Shown: positions 11,945-23,633 of the stretch, in pieces
Position numbering within the stretch: the first letter of the stretch is position 1
Layout of the letters: each line of letters starts with the position of its first letter
Origin: Tubiluchus corallicola
Lineage: Eukaryota > Priapulida > Priapulimorpha > Priapulimorphida > Tubiluchidae
Reading direction: 5' to 3'
DNA length: 64,000 bases
Assembly (NCBI GenBank): GCA_030141605.1
Contig: JAQGDQ010000123.1
Coordinates: 496,001 to 560,000, forward strand
Notes under the pieces: generated by a model
What the model saw: the letters and a program-made list of their open reading frames with translations, nothing else
Told to the model about the DNA's origin: nothing
Database searches by the model: none
Position numbers and translations under genes: made by a program

Positions 11945-13455
11945 CTCATGCTCTCATTATTAACAGGACTTAAGGGTAACAAAGCCCCTGGTGCAGATGG
12001 TGTCAGTAATTTTTTTTGTTCAAATTGCCAGTTCCGTCATTTCCAAGCCATTAACTTTAATATATAGTCAATCATTTAATACTGGTATTTTTCCTGAACA
12101 GCTTAAACTCACTAAAGTAATTCCTGTTTATAAATCAAATAATAAAGCTAAGTTATCTAATTATCGACCAATTTTGCTATTAAGTGTTTTTTCTAAAATA
12201 CTTGAAAAAATCGCATTTAATCAACTGTCCTATTTTCTTCTACAAAACAAAATTTTATATGACCATCAATTCGGTTTTCGTAGAATCGCATTCAACAGCA
12301 TTAGCATTAATTAAAATAACTAATAAAATTGCAGAGGCGGTTGATAATGATCGGTATGTCTGTGGTCTGTTTATAGATTTATCAAAGACATTTGATACGG
12401 TAAATCATTGTATTGTTCTAGACAAATTGCATTATCATGGTATAAGACATTCAGCTCAATCATGGTTCAAAAGTTATCTTTGTGATCGTCTCCAGTATGT
12501 GGAATTAAATGAATGTAAATCCAATACACTTCCAATTAAGCACGGTGTTCCCCAAGGTTCTACTCTAGGGCCACTTTTATTTCTTCTATATATAAGTGAT
12601 ATGCCACTAAGTTGCTCAAATTTAATCTTCAGACTTTTTGCAGATGATACAAACATTTTAAGCCATTCAAATATAGATAACTTGGAGATTTTATGAATAC
12701 CCAGTTAAATAAAGTATCAGAATGGCTGAATGTAAATAAACTCTCACTGAATAATATAAATCAAATTTCATGATTCTAAAAAAAAGGAGAACACCATCAA
12801 GAAATATCACCACAGTTCTTAGTAATGTTACTGTTGAAAAAAGTCACATGTTAAATATTTGGTAATATTTCTTGATGAGCACCTAGACTGGAAGTACCAA
12901 ATAAGTATAATAAAGGAAAAATTGAGTAAAACCTTGGGAATCATCTATAAATTAGCAAGTTTATTAATAGAGAAACATTGATGAAAATCTATTACAGTCT
13001 AGTTTACCCATATCTAATATATGGCGTCACGTCTTGGGTGGTGTGTATAAACGTAATCTGGAAGCTTTACAAATTACTCAGAACAAATTTCTCAAACTAA
13101 TATATCATGTAAGGTATGACCATCCCTCAAATATAATTTACTTGTCTGTTAAAACTCTTAAAGTGAAAGAAATATATGACATGTATTGTCTTCATTTCAT
13201 GTATCAACATCATAATTCACTACTTCCACCAGCTTTCAGTCATACTTTAGTCCAGTTTCAAAGCAACATGGTCATTACACAAGATAGTCTGTCGGAAACT
13301 ATGTACTCCCTCTTCCAAAAACAAATATAATGAAATAGTAATCAAAATATGACGCTATTTAAATATGGTCATCAATTCTGCGTGAAATGAAAACTTAGTC
13401 TTTATCAATTTAAAAAAGCATCAAATAATTACTTACTACAACGGTTATAATTAAT
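11940..13455 (+). pseudogene. Non-LTR retrotransposon reverse transcriptase, frameshifted
   Basis: A 5'-truncated CR1/Jockey-superfamily ORF2. Reading along the strand in shifting frames gives LKGNKAPGADG (start of the RT domain, about 11970), LTKVIPVYKSNNKAKLSNYR with SKILEK and DHQFGFR, then FIDLSKTFDTVNH, HGVPQGSTLGPLLFLLYISD and the catalytic FADDTNIL (about 12636-12660). After a stop come the thumb-like segments YPYLIYGV and LQITQNKFLKLIYH (about 13010-13110), ending with FKKASNNYLLQ near 13410-13440. Frameshifts after GADG, before the HSTALALIK block and beyond the YxDD region, plus stops, make it inactive. The endonuclease domain is absent. Exact clade (CR1, L2-like, Crack, Jockey) cannot be assigned by eye. 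Confidence 0.93.
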
Positions 13456-14584
13456 TCACAATTTTACTCATCCTGATCTTAAGTTACTAATAAAACTTTT
13501 TTGTTCTAATGTACTACTATGAAAATACTATGTAATGTTAATTGCCAATTGTTTCACTTATCTGGAGGAGAACTCGAAAGCTTAATGCTCCTTCCTCTTC
13601 CTCACAGTAACTCGTTTAGTTTATAATTCTTTTCAGTGTAATAACAATTTGTATGTATGTTTATGTGTTGCTGTGGAATAAATTCATATTATTCATATTA
13701 TGATTCATGTAAGGAAAAGCCATCTGATTCAAATTCAGACTATATGCCAACCATTCATATTTCCTGTCTTTCAAGATCAAAGTTAATTAATTTTGGGTTT
13801 GTACTATTAATATTACGATTATAATGATTAATTAAAACTGCATCTTTGTGTACAGAAAAATTGAAATAATTGAAAATGAAAGTCAAGTTTGAGGCATCAT
13901 TGTTCCCATCTTTCTTTTCTTACATTCCCTCTATATAAATTCTATATAAATATTCTACTGAATCCGTTCATTACTAAACAAATATTAAGCTTTAATCGTT
14001 TTTTTCTTAACATGATGGTGACAAATATGTTCCTGGAATTCTGCCTTGTGGGATTGCATGTTTCTCGCTGACAGTTTTATGTTTTCGATTTTTCCACAAG
14101 CGACTAATATAAAAAAATCAAATACAAAGAAGAGCAGTTGATTTCGCACAGTCTATTAAATTGCTGAACGTAATCGATACATCAATTGTGTCAAACATTA
14201 ATTTTGATATAATTTCATATAATTATTAAGTTTCTTATAACTAAAACACCAAGTGCTTTGCCTGCTTTCTCCAGGCGGATTGTTTTTTAAATTAGTGTGC
14301 TATATATGATTGGCTATGCCAGGAGGTTACCAGTGTTTTTGTGATTTTAATAAACTTTTTTCTTATAAGCTATAAGAAAAGTAACTACGATTTTGCAAAC
14401 TTCAGCCAATTAAACAACTATCCTCAAATACACGTATTAATAATCCTAAATGGTGAAACGATGTGCAAAATGATCTTTTTTAAGACTTTAAAAAGCAATC
14501 TATTTGTATTGGCACTGCGCGAAATTTTGCAGAAAAGCAGCCTTCAACATAAATATAAGTATCGAAAAAGACTGGAAGCGAGCT
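13456..14584. other. AT-rich stretch after the retrotransposon remnant
   Basis: No gene recognised. The first ~250 bases may be the 3' tail of the retroelement, ending in repeats of TTCATATTA near 13680-13705. Short frames at 13889-14071 and 14341-14586 have no recognisable motif. Confidence 0.35.
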
Positions 14585-14585
14585 A

Positions 14586-15300
14586 AATGAGTCTGGAGGG
14601 CTACTAAATGTGTCTAAGAAAAGTCTCACATACTAATATGTCTAGCACGGGTCTCCTATATTAAATGAGTCCATGAGGGATTACCCATACTAAATGAATC
14701 CAGGACGGGTCTCCGATACTAAAGGAGTCCAGGATGGATCTTCCAAACTAAATCAGCCCCGGTTTCTCATACTAAATGAATCCACGATGAGTCACTCATA
14801 CTAAATAAGTCCAGGATGAACCTCTCATACTAAATGAGTACAAAATGAGTCTCTTATGCCAAATGAGTCCAGGATTTCTCTTTCATATTAAATGAGTACA
14901 CGATAAGTCACTCATACTAAATGGGTACAAGATGAGGCTCTCATATTAAATGTGTCCTGGATAACTCTTTCACACTAAATAAATCCAGGATGAGTCTCTC
15001 ATACTAAGTGAGTCCAAGATGAGTTTTTGATACTAAATGAGTCGAGGATGAGTCTTTTATAATAAATTAGTCAAGGATGAGTCAGTCGAACTAAACGAGT
15101 CAAAGATGAGCGTTGCATACTAAATGAGTCCACGATAAGTCACTCATACTACATGAGTTCACGTGAGTCTCTCATACTAAATGAGTACAGGATGAGTCCT
15201 TCATACCAAATGAATCTAGGATGTTTTTTATGCTAATTGCGTCTAGGATGAGTCTCTCATACTAAATGAGTCCAGGATGGGTCAGTGATGATAAATGGGA
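14586..15300. repeat. ~29-bp minisatellite (CTAAATGAGTCCAGGATGAG type)
   Basis: About two dozen tandem copies of a ~29-base unit, whose two halves read CTAAATGAGTCCAGGATGAG and TCTCTCATA. Copies differ by substitutions and 1-3 base indels, and the array frays at both ends. It is non-coding. Confidence 0.95.
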
Positions 15301-16080
15301 TTGAAAATGCGCCTTTTTGGCGATGTAGTGAGATGAGATTGTTATTTAATATGCAGTTATGGTCTTCTTGGTGTTTTGTTTTACAAATCCTTTTTACACG
15401 GGACATGTAAAAAGTGGGACATTGAACAGGAATTAGTGCTAATGTGAAAGGCTTATTATCTCTTAAAAAGTCCTCGGTTTTTTTTTACTTTTTCAATTTC
15501 ATTTTTCGTTTATTATTAAGTATAGTTAAAATATCCGTATCTAGTTTATAAAGAATTATCAGGAAATTACTTGATTTATTTTTTCTTTGGTATCAAGGAA
15601 CTTAGAAAGTTGTATTCTACAAATACATGTTTTTGGGAATTCGGCCAGGTGCGGCAGCAAACCATTTCCAGGCTTCAGCTCTAGACATCCGGGTACATCA
15701 CACCACTGAAGTTTTTTGTACACTTTTCACAATCACGTAACAGATCGCACAAGTTTGTAGAAGGAATAAATCACCAGAAGAAGGTGATTTTCCTTGCTTC
15801 ACAAAGAGTCTGACACGTCTTAATTTACAGCCGGTTGAGTTTCTGTTGCTGAAGCCAAAGCTAAGCTTCCATTCATCATTTTATATTCTATGAACTACCC
15901 GCAGTTAACCAGGATAAAAGAAGCCAAGTAAAATAATGTAAGGAAAGCCGTGCAGTGATTGCAATAATTAAAGATGTGTAATACAATGCCGAATGCGTGA
16001 CCGTGAACAAGCAGCACGTTCATGCACATAGAAGGGCTCGAAATAAATTGAATAGAAATCAGTAAAGTGCAGTCGTGTTA
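15301..16080. other. Intergenic, no recognised gene
   Basis: AT-rich sequence without recognisable coding or RNA features. Confidence 0.3.
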
Positions 16081-16084
16081 GGGT

Positions 16085-16450
16085 GTGCGATGATGCAAGC
16101 ATGATGTGGCGTGAGGACTGCAGCCAGATTAGGGTGGTGCAACAGTGCTGGGATGGTGCAATCGTATTGGGGTGGTGCGACAAAGCAATTGTGTTAAGTG
16201 GCGCAATGGTGCAATAGCCCTGAGAAGGTGCAACCATGGAATAGCATTGGAGTACGACAGGGAAATTATGGTGCGATGCACTGCAACCGTATTGGGAAAG
16301 TGTGACCATGTAATCTCGAAAGCACAACTGCGTTGGGGTGGTAGTGTAATCACTGCATTGAGTATTGGTGTCGCACCACCGAAATACACTTGCAACACAC
16401 TTGCACTATTGCGCTACCTCAATACCGTTGCGACTATTGCAAATGCTGCA
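16085..16450. repeat. Degenerate GTGCAAT-rich tandem repeat
   Basis: The words GGTGCAAT, GTGCGA, GTATTGGGGTGGTG and GCAACCGTATTGG recur at irregular short spacings. Open frames exist on both strands at once here, which is typical of a stop-poor short repeat and argues against a gene. Confidence 0.6.
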
Positions 16451-16459
16451 CTGTTATGT

Positions 16460-17380
16460 ACGTCGTAAACACAACACTCTTCAAAACACCTATGTTCGTT
16501 GAGTGGCAATTAAGGAGATAAAGGCAGATGTCACTGCTTATTTCTCTCGCGCAGTGACATTCATGTTCACATTAGATAGAGCGGTCCCAGCAAAAAGGAG
16601 GGGGCTCCTTCCTGTTAAATTTGGTTATGTAATTAGTCTTTTTAAAAATGCTATAGATAATGCAAAATTTACTAAAGTTGACTACGACTTTGACTTTTCA
16701 GCCTCATCAGGAACTAGCAGTTTAGGGCGAAATTTGAATACATTTTCGCAGAAATCTTTGTTTTGTTTTTAACATGTGTTCACGATGAACAGACAAACAG
16801 GCAGGTAATGATTGTTGCTGCAAATCTAATCTACTCCCCAATGCCATTAGTGAAGTGAAACGAACGTTCTTCAGTATAATCTTCTCCAAGTCTGATTTGA
16901 AAAAGTTATCATCAGTACAATGTTATAATGCTTTGAGTTTAACAAAAATAGTGTTACGGCATCTAACTTAACAAATGCTTATCGATTTGCCCTTTTCTCT
17001 GCATTATGTAATTTACACAGTTTGACAATGATATGGTTACACATAAAAAGAACTTTTACAAGGCAAACACGCCTGAGCTGTTTATAATTGATACAGGTTT
17101 GCTTTGTTTGTTCCAGAACAGGTGTTGTTCCTAATGGATATTCTCATGGAAGTTGACAGTGATGGTTAAATACAGAGAAACTAAACTGCAGTTTAAATTG
17201 GCGGAAAGGCCGAGCCTTCTGTGAAGTTAGGATTATCTCAATGCTTGCGAAAAATGTTAGAAGGATTTAGTCTATTCTTCCACTAATGGTCATTCATCGG
17301 TTGAAGAAAAGCAGCCCACTGTGAATTCTTGTCACATCATTGGTACTTATGGGAAGCCACAATGCGCTTACGGAAAGTCA
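16460..17380. other. Intergenic, no recognised gene
   Basis: A plus-strand frame at 16503-16772 (89 codons, GTG start) resembles no family I know. Nothing else was seen. Confidence 0.3.
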
Positions 17381-17382
17381 CG

Positions 17383-17560
17383 AAGTCCACCAGTTGTCAA
17401 CATTTGGGGATAGGACTTTCAGTGTTTGTGGAGCACATTTATGGAACTGGTTGCCTATGAATCTGAAATTGGCTACAAATGTTAAATAATTTAAGAAACT
17501 CACTTAAAACTCACCTGTTTCAGCAAGCATTTACGTAATTTTAACACTTTATCATTTTAT
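17383..17560 (+). pseudogene. C-terminal tail of a non-LTR retrotransposon ORF2
   Basis: Translation gives HQLSTFGDRTFSVCGAHLW then NWLPMNLKLATNVK, a stop, and a KKLT..SPVSA-like tail. This matches the FGDRAFSV..P.LWN.LP signature that ends ORF2 of CR1/L2-type elements. It is short and stop-interrupted. The trinucleotide microsatellite about 160 bases downstream fits the simple-repeat tails of such elements. Confidence 0.7.
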
Positions 17561-17718
17561 GCTAGAACTTTTCACTAGTGTGATAACATAATTTTTACCG
17601 ATGATTTTTCTTGTGATAACTTAAAGTAATTTTCAGATTTTAAGTGATTTTCTTTTATTTCTGTACAGCACCACTGATAGTACAGTATGCCTATAAATAA
17701 TAAACTGTAAACTGTAAC

Positions 17719-17719
<1 letters not shown>

Positions 17720-17811
<92 letters not shown>
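17720..17811. repeat. Mirror AAT/ATT microsatellite
   Basis: A (TAA)n run of about 52 bases switches directly at about 17771 to (TTA)n of about 40 bases. The second half is the reverse complement of the first, so the locus is a perfect palindrome with almost no loop. Open frames across it encode only poly-Ile, poly-Asn or poly-Tyr. Confidence 0.97.
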
Positions 17812-18761
17812 GTATCTGTGACAAATGTTCAAAGATTTTTAACAGTAATACACACTTAAAACTACATGTAATTTAAAGTCAACACTATTTATTCAGCATT
17901 CAGATTTCTCTCCACAACAGGACAAATTTATCTGTACTCTAACACATAATATTACTTCATAACAGTTACATATGACTTAAAAAGCAATATATACATGATA
18001 TTTAGTTCATAAGAAGAAATATACACAACTCTAAAGCAACGTTAATGAAAAAAACTTCAAGTTTGGAGTGACCTCTGTGTAACAGTTAAACAAAGTAGGG
18101 ACAGCAATACACAATTTTTTGGATTGCAAATAACAGAGATTCGCACATGCAGTTTTTCAGTCCACAAAGAGTGGTTCCACAGACCGATGCCATGTGATTC
18201 AACCGCCACTGAGTGGATCTGGTATAAAAAATCAATAATTCTTGCAGCTGAAATGCATTGATTTTAATTTTATTAAGTCCTTTGTGTTCACCATACCATT
18301 TTTTCGGGGGGTATGACGATAGCAGATGAGCAAATAACGTGCAAGTTTTTGGTGGAAAACTTTTGATTTTCGGCTAACTCATACCCAATATGAAATTCTG
18401 AGAAAAATCAGTGTTACGTAAACATATGTAATCATACTAACCATACTTCTCATCATTAATTCACAGCAATATTTCAGGTGTCGGACATAGAACTTAAACA
18501 AGATAGAGATACTGCACACATAGTTGCAATACTACTTACACAAGTTAAACAAGATTGGCTGTAAATTGATAAAAACACTTTTGTTTGAGCTTAGGGCTTC
18601 CAAGCTCACAATTGGTCAGAAAAAATTCTACATTTGATATATACCACATTTTAAAAATAATTATTTATGGTCCTTTGAAACTTAAGGTATGTTGAATATT
18701 TGCAAGACATATTTACCAATAATGAATTAAAGTTTTTACAAAGTAGTATAAACAGTTCTAT

Positions 18762-21700
18762 CTACTTCTTATATTCTATCCGTTCCACCTTTACTTCATC
18801 ACCAATGAGTTGATACACGTAAGTGACAACAGTCGAAGCTTGTATATCCATTAAAACAAATGACGGTGTTACTGTACTGAAATACAAATATAACTATAAT
18901 AGATATTTGTAAAATTTGTATGACTAAAGAAGTTAAATAAAATAGAGACAAAAAAAATTTTAGTGAAAGCCATTTGTAAGAACGGCAACACTTATGCAGC
19001 TAAGAAGACGATGTAAATCTTCTTTCAAGTTATTCTGCAGTGAACACTGACAAACTTTATGCATTCTTAAGGGTTTTAAGTAGCTTAATTTTTTGAAACG
19101 ACCGGAAATCTAAATTCAACAGCTACCAAAAAATTCATTCGACTTTCTCTTGTTACAAGGTCACAAACATACATGCGAAGTTACATATAATTTTGTACTA
19201 GCATGATTTTCGGCTCTCTTTTCGTGAATTTTAGGCTTTTTTTCCTCAGGCATAAATTGCCTTTTCAAATCGTGCGACGACTTTTGTGATACTTATGCAA
19301 CAGGGCATCAAAATGTTGAAAAATAGTAGCAAAGTCGACGTAGCATTCTCACAAGCATCTCAAAATGTTCTCCAAGTTTTCGCAAATTTTGAAAGAGTTG
19401 GCAAATGTCATAAATAATTGGCGACATATATACACAGGTTTGGAGCATGACCAGACAAAATAACGACACTTTGGAGAAATTTTGGAAAGGTGGAAAGTTT
19501 TGCAACTCAGTAACAAACCTTAAACATTTTAAAAAATCCTACCAAATTGCCTACGACCTTTTGGAGACATTAGCATGTTTGGCGACCATGTGGGAACTTT
19601 TGGCACTTCTGTTCAGTGACTGTTGGACTTAGAAATTTTCGGACAGTCGCCAAAGTTGCGAAAACTGTGAAACCTAGGCTTCAACAAAATAAAATTAGTT
19701 ACCTATCCGAGGGATTATATGCTCCTGTGGCAGTACCGGGGTTGATATAAAATTTGCCTTCATGTTCAAATGCCTCGAACTTGTGGGTGTGTCCGCTAAT
19801 TAAAATATCAACGTCAAGCTGTCTCTGTAAGAAAATTGATAATTAATATGGAAGTTCACAACGAATGGAACAAATGACAAGGTAAATAACTGCTACAGTT
19901 TAAAATGTTACTAGAAAGTCGTAAATTATTTCTTTCAGTAAAAGCGTACTATAGTTATACATGCAAGTCATTTTGTACACTTACTTTTATTAATGCTCGA
20001 GTATTCTTCAAAATATTAATAAGCCAATTAATTTGTTAACCAATTAATTAATCTAAGCAAGTAACTAATTAAAAAATTAGTGCTTTGTATTTAAAATTTT
20101 TGCAAAACCCACATTCTAACGATTACGATAGCATTAAGCACATTGCTAAGTATTCAAAACACGAATGTTTGAAAATCAAAAGTACATCATTTATATACAA
20201 TGTACTTTGCAATGTACAAATATATCTGTTGTACTGGACTTTTTCTATCATCATTATTACAGTTTTCTAGAAATATCTACCTTGGCTATTTTAAGTGTTT
20301 TCTGATGCCATCAGGGCTAATTCATTCAATCAAGAATCGATCTGACCAAAATTAAAACCTCATTGCTTTCCAAATAATAGGCTGATGCTATCACAAGTGA
20401 TAGACTAGTAACATATGCACTATATGCAGAAACAAAGTTTGTACAGAAGCCTACATATGTAGATCACTACTATGTATAATGCACATTTTGGGTGTAGTAT
20501 CAGGAACTACTTTAACTATAAATCTTAACAACCTTTGCAGCATATGCAGTTGTCCTCTTCTCTTCAGTGTATTATAAAATAATGTAATAAGGGCTTGAAA
20601 GATGCTATACCTACCAGGACAATATGTCACTCAATTTCTTAGTGCGTAGAATATCTTAAATTGCAATTAGCCTTTTCACAGTTTCAGCGATTGATGAAGA
20701 TTGTGAAACAGTCAAAGGGTAAGTGAACCTAACAAAGTTATCTGAACCAAACAACGCATTTGCTTACACTTGACAACACCTTGAGGCCCATGCTGTTGTA
20801 GCAGCAGTTCTTGGCATCAATATTTGTTTCCCTTATTTCATTAAACATGGATTGTTGCTGCTATTTTGTTAGGTGTTTTCATATAAGAATAAAATGCTAG
20901 TTTAAAACTATACACGTGTAGTATATAATAAAAATAACCATGTATTTCACCAGTTTCACCTACATATTGACACATGCATAAGGTCATGTGACCGTTGCAG
21001 TTAAGTAAGATGCTCTGGGTCCAGTTAACTTTTGATGTACAGTAACTGGGTGCGCACATAGCGAAACAGTGAAAAGGCTTATTGCCATGAACTAATTGAT
21101 ATGTAGCCGGGTTTGAGGTTAGAGGTGCTTGAAGCCCAAACCTTGATCAGGTTCCTCTCAATGACTTCAGATGTGGTGTGGTAGTGTGCGGTGTGGATAA
21201 GGTGTGTGGCTCAACGAGTTTGCAGTTGTTTTGATTCAATTACATTGAAAACCACTTAACTAGTATCATAATTGTATTGTTGTTATAATTATGAACAGCA
21301 ATTTATTATTTCAAAAATACCGAATGCATTGACTCATCAGTTCTTTAAGCAGATGATCCAGAAACATCATTTTTCTGCTCCTTGAAAACGGGTCCCTAAC
21401 AACTAAATTAACACCAAGCCAGGAATAAACAAACAAATGAAATGAATATAATTTTGGGTATAAATTTTAGTTTTATTCCTACCTGAATTATTGCTAAACT
21501 TTCTGTATCACCCCACGGCACGACTTGATGTCCATGACAGAGGCCAATCCTAAACTGACCTACAGTCACCACTTTCTGTTCAGGATAATTCAAATTCTGA
21601 AAAAAGATATTCGTCAAATTGTCACTATAGCTGGTTAAATAGTAATGACTTAGAGACTCTGAGATTAGAATATATAGATAATAAAACAGTACAGAAGACA

Positions 21701-22363
21701 GTAAAATAATGTTAGGCAAAAAGCTATACTGTTTGTTAATTCGCATCGTAAATTTCGAACATACCTCGTCAAAATCACCTCGTACTACATGAACATCACT
21801 AGCAAGTGTTTTCAAGTAATCAAAAGACTCCTTTGTGCACAGATTACCCGTGCAAAGAATGTGCTGAATCTTTCCAGGAACTAGTAGTTTCTTGAACTTT
21901 TGAGGTAGACTGTTGCATCGATGTGGAATGTGCAGGTCTCCTAATACCAACACCAACTGAAATGTTAAAAACACATTTTGCACCAGTAATAATAATAATT
22001 ATCATGTACTAATTATTATAATATTAATAATAATTATTATGTAAGAAGAATAGTGGTACTGTTCTTCTGATCAAAAAAGAACTCACTGCACACAAGTTCA
22101 TCTGGAAAGTATTGACTCTGTGTGAATGTACTTAAATTACATCACAGATAAAACTGAGAACTTGAGTGATTTACCATCTTAGTGGTGCTAACGGTAAATA
22201 ACATCTGTGGCTAATCTCAAGATTTTTATGTATCACTACTAGCTGGTGCTAAAAAAGGCCGCGGGCGATAGTACTTTTAATATAATTTTTTTAGAAAATA
22301 AGGCACATGTGAACAAAATATAATTAAAACAGGCGAATTATCTAACTAAAATAAACTCACCAT
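18762..22363 (-). CDS. VPS29: VPS29, retromer/commander subunit (complete, 5 coding exons)
   Basis: Coding exons on the minus strand: 22361-22363 (ATG only), 21765-21956, 21483-21596, 19703-19824 and 18762-18876 (TAG at 18762-18764). All introns are GT-AG and phases join to 181 residues; human VPS29 has 182. Motifs in order: [95 protein letters not shown] and the end [17 protein letters not shown]. This is the metallophosphoesterase-like fold that, in the family, lacks clear phosphatase activity and serves as a scaffold. VPS29 pairs with VPS35 in retromer, and with VPS35L, for endosome-to-Golgi or plasma-membrane recycling. The first exon coding only Met matches the animal arrangement. The intron between exons 3 and 4 contains a MITE. 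The gene lies head-to-head with the SEC14L-like gene. Confidence 0.97.
20670..21078. mobile_element. PIF/Harbinger-type MITE in a VPS29 intron
   Basis: A 409-bp segment with terminal inverted repeats GCCTTTTCACAGTTTCAGC (left) and GCCTTTTCACTGTTTCGC (right, reverse complement), flanked on both sides by TTA (20667-20669 and 21079-21081). A 3-bp TTA duplication with a G-initial inverted repeat is the hallmark of PIF/Harbinger elements. There is no transposase inside. Confidence 0.75.
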
Positions 22364-23633
22364 AATTAAAAACGTTATAACGTTCAGTCGGTAGAGAACA
22401 CGTTATGCTGTATGAAAACACCCACGTCTAACGTAACAGTGTTGCCGTCAAAATATCGTTTTCTCGCCAAATCATAACTAAAACGTCGCCAAGTTTGGCC
22501 AAAATTTGGCCAAAATTTTAAACAATCATAAAAACTTTCAATATAAAAAACAACATATTAATTTCTTCGTGTCTTTTTCTGCGTAATATTTGTGCAGACT
22601 GCGTTACAAAAAATAATGAAATAGTTAAATAAAAAAAATTGATAAAAGACAGACGTGCTGTATATACCTATTGAAGCTGCAGCAAAATTAAATATTGAAA
22701 GAATACTGACTTCAATATTAATTGATTATTAACATTTTCATTCATTGAATTTCTATTTCGAACGGAAATATTCATAAATTATTTCTATTAAAACACTTGG
22801 ATTGCAACAACTTAACTGTTTTACAGCAGATATATAATATAGCTGGTGTATCCTGTATGTCAACGACAGTGAACATCTCATCTGATGTCGGAATGATTTA
22901 TGTAGTAAACGATCCAAATCTAGATGCCAACTTTTCTGTTTGAGAATTAACTGAAACTATAAATAGATTATTTTAGAGTCTGTACTATATTTATTGCCCC
23001 CAGTAGGCATCGTTCAATATGCAATAGCATACATTCCTAAAGTGAATCGTAATTATGTGTAACAGAGTTCTAAAATTAAGGTAGATAGGTTGCACTAGAT
23101 TATTAATGTTCTGTGTCTATCTGACAGATAGTGTAGACACAAAGGAAACAACAATTGAGTTGCATTACTTTTTTATTCGTACTGAATTGTTATACAATTG
23201 AGCCAAAGTAAAATTTATTTCACTCTAACTTAGTCGAACTCAAGTTTCGAATAGCTTCTTTCTCAAAATGTATTATAGCCTTAACCTCCTAACTCTAGCA
23301 ATTAATAAAAATCAATAGAATCGAACAATCAATTAAATAGCGCTAAAAGAGGCTAATTACCTAATATTACCTACTTGGCAATACTTGAAGAAAGTTGTGA
23401 AATTGAACTATAGATGGCGCAAACGTTGCAAACACAGAGCTCATTGCTCACTGGGTACAGTACGATTATCGTACACTTTATTGATTTAGAAATTTGTCAG
23501 TGTATGTCTTTACGTCGTGTCTTGTTGTCAATAATTACATCGTTTTCTTGTGTACTTTAGCAAAAGTTTTATGTAATTAATCCATTATCTGGGATCTTCT
23601 GGTGTTGTGTGTATCTTGCTGTATGCGACAAAA
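22364..23633. promoter_or_regulatory. Divergent intergenic region between VPS29 and the SEC14L-like gene
   Basis: The two start codons point away from each other, about 1.27 kb apart. The region must hold both 5' UTRs and promoters. No TATA box or CpG-rich island is convincing, and no other gene is visible. Whether it acts as a shared bidirectional promoter is inference from the geometry. Confidence 0.5.

Noticed and set aside
16085-16468. Overlapping frames of about 90-120 codons on both strands
   Set aside because: A stop-poor degenerate repeat explains all of them; no motif is recognised.
17575-17832. Frames coding poly-Ile, poly-Asn and poly-Tyr
   Set aside because: They come from the AAT/ATT microsatellite.
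21408-21983. 191-codon minus-strand frame starting MQNVFLTFQ
   Set aside because: It reads through the VPS29 intron 1 acceptor and intron 2; the splice-supported model gives the exact VPS29 sequence instead.
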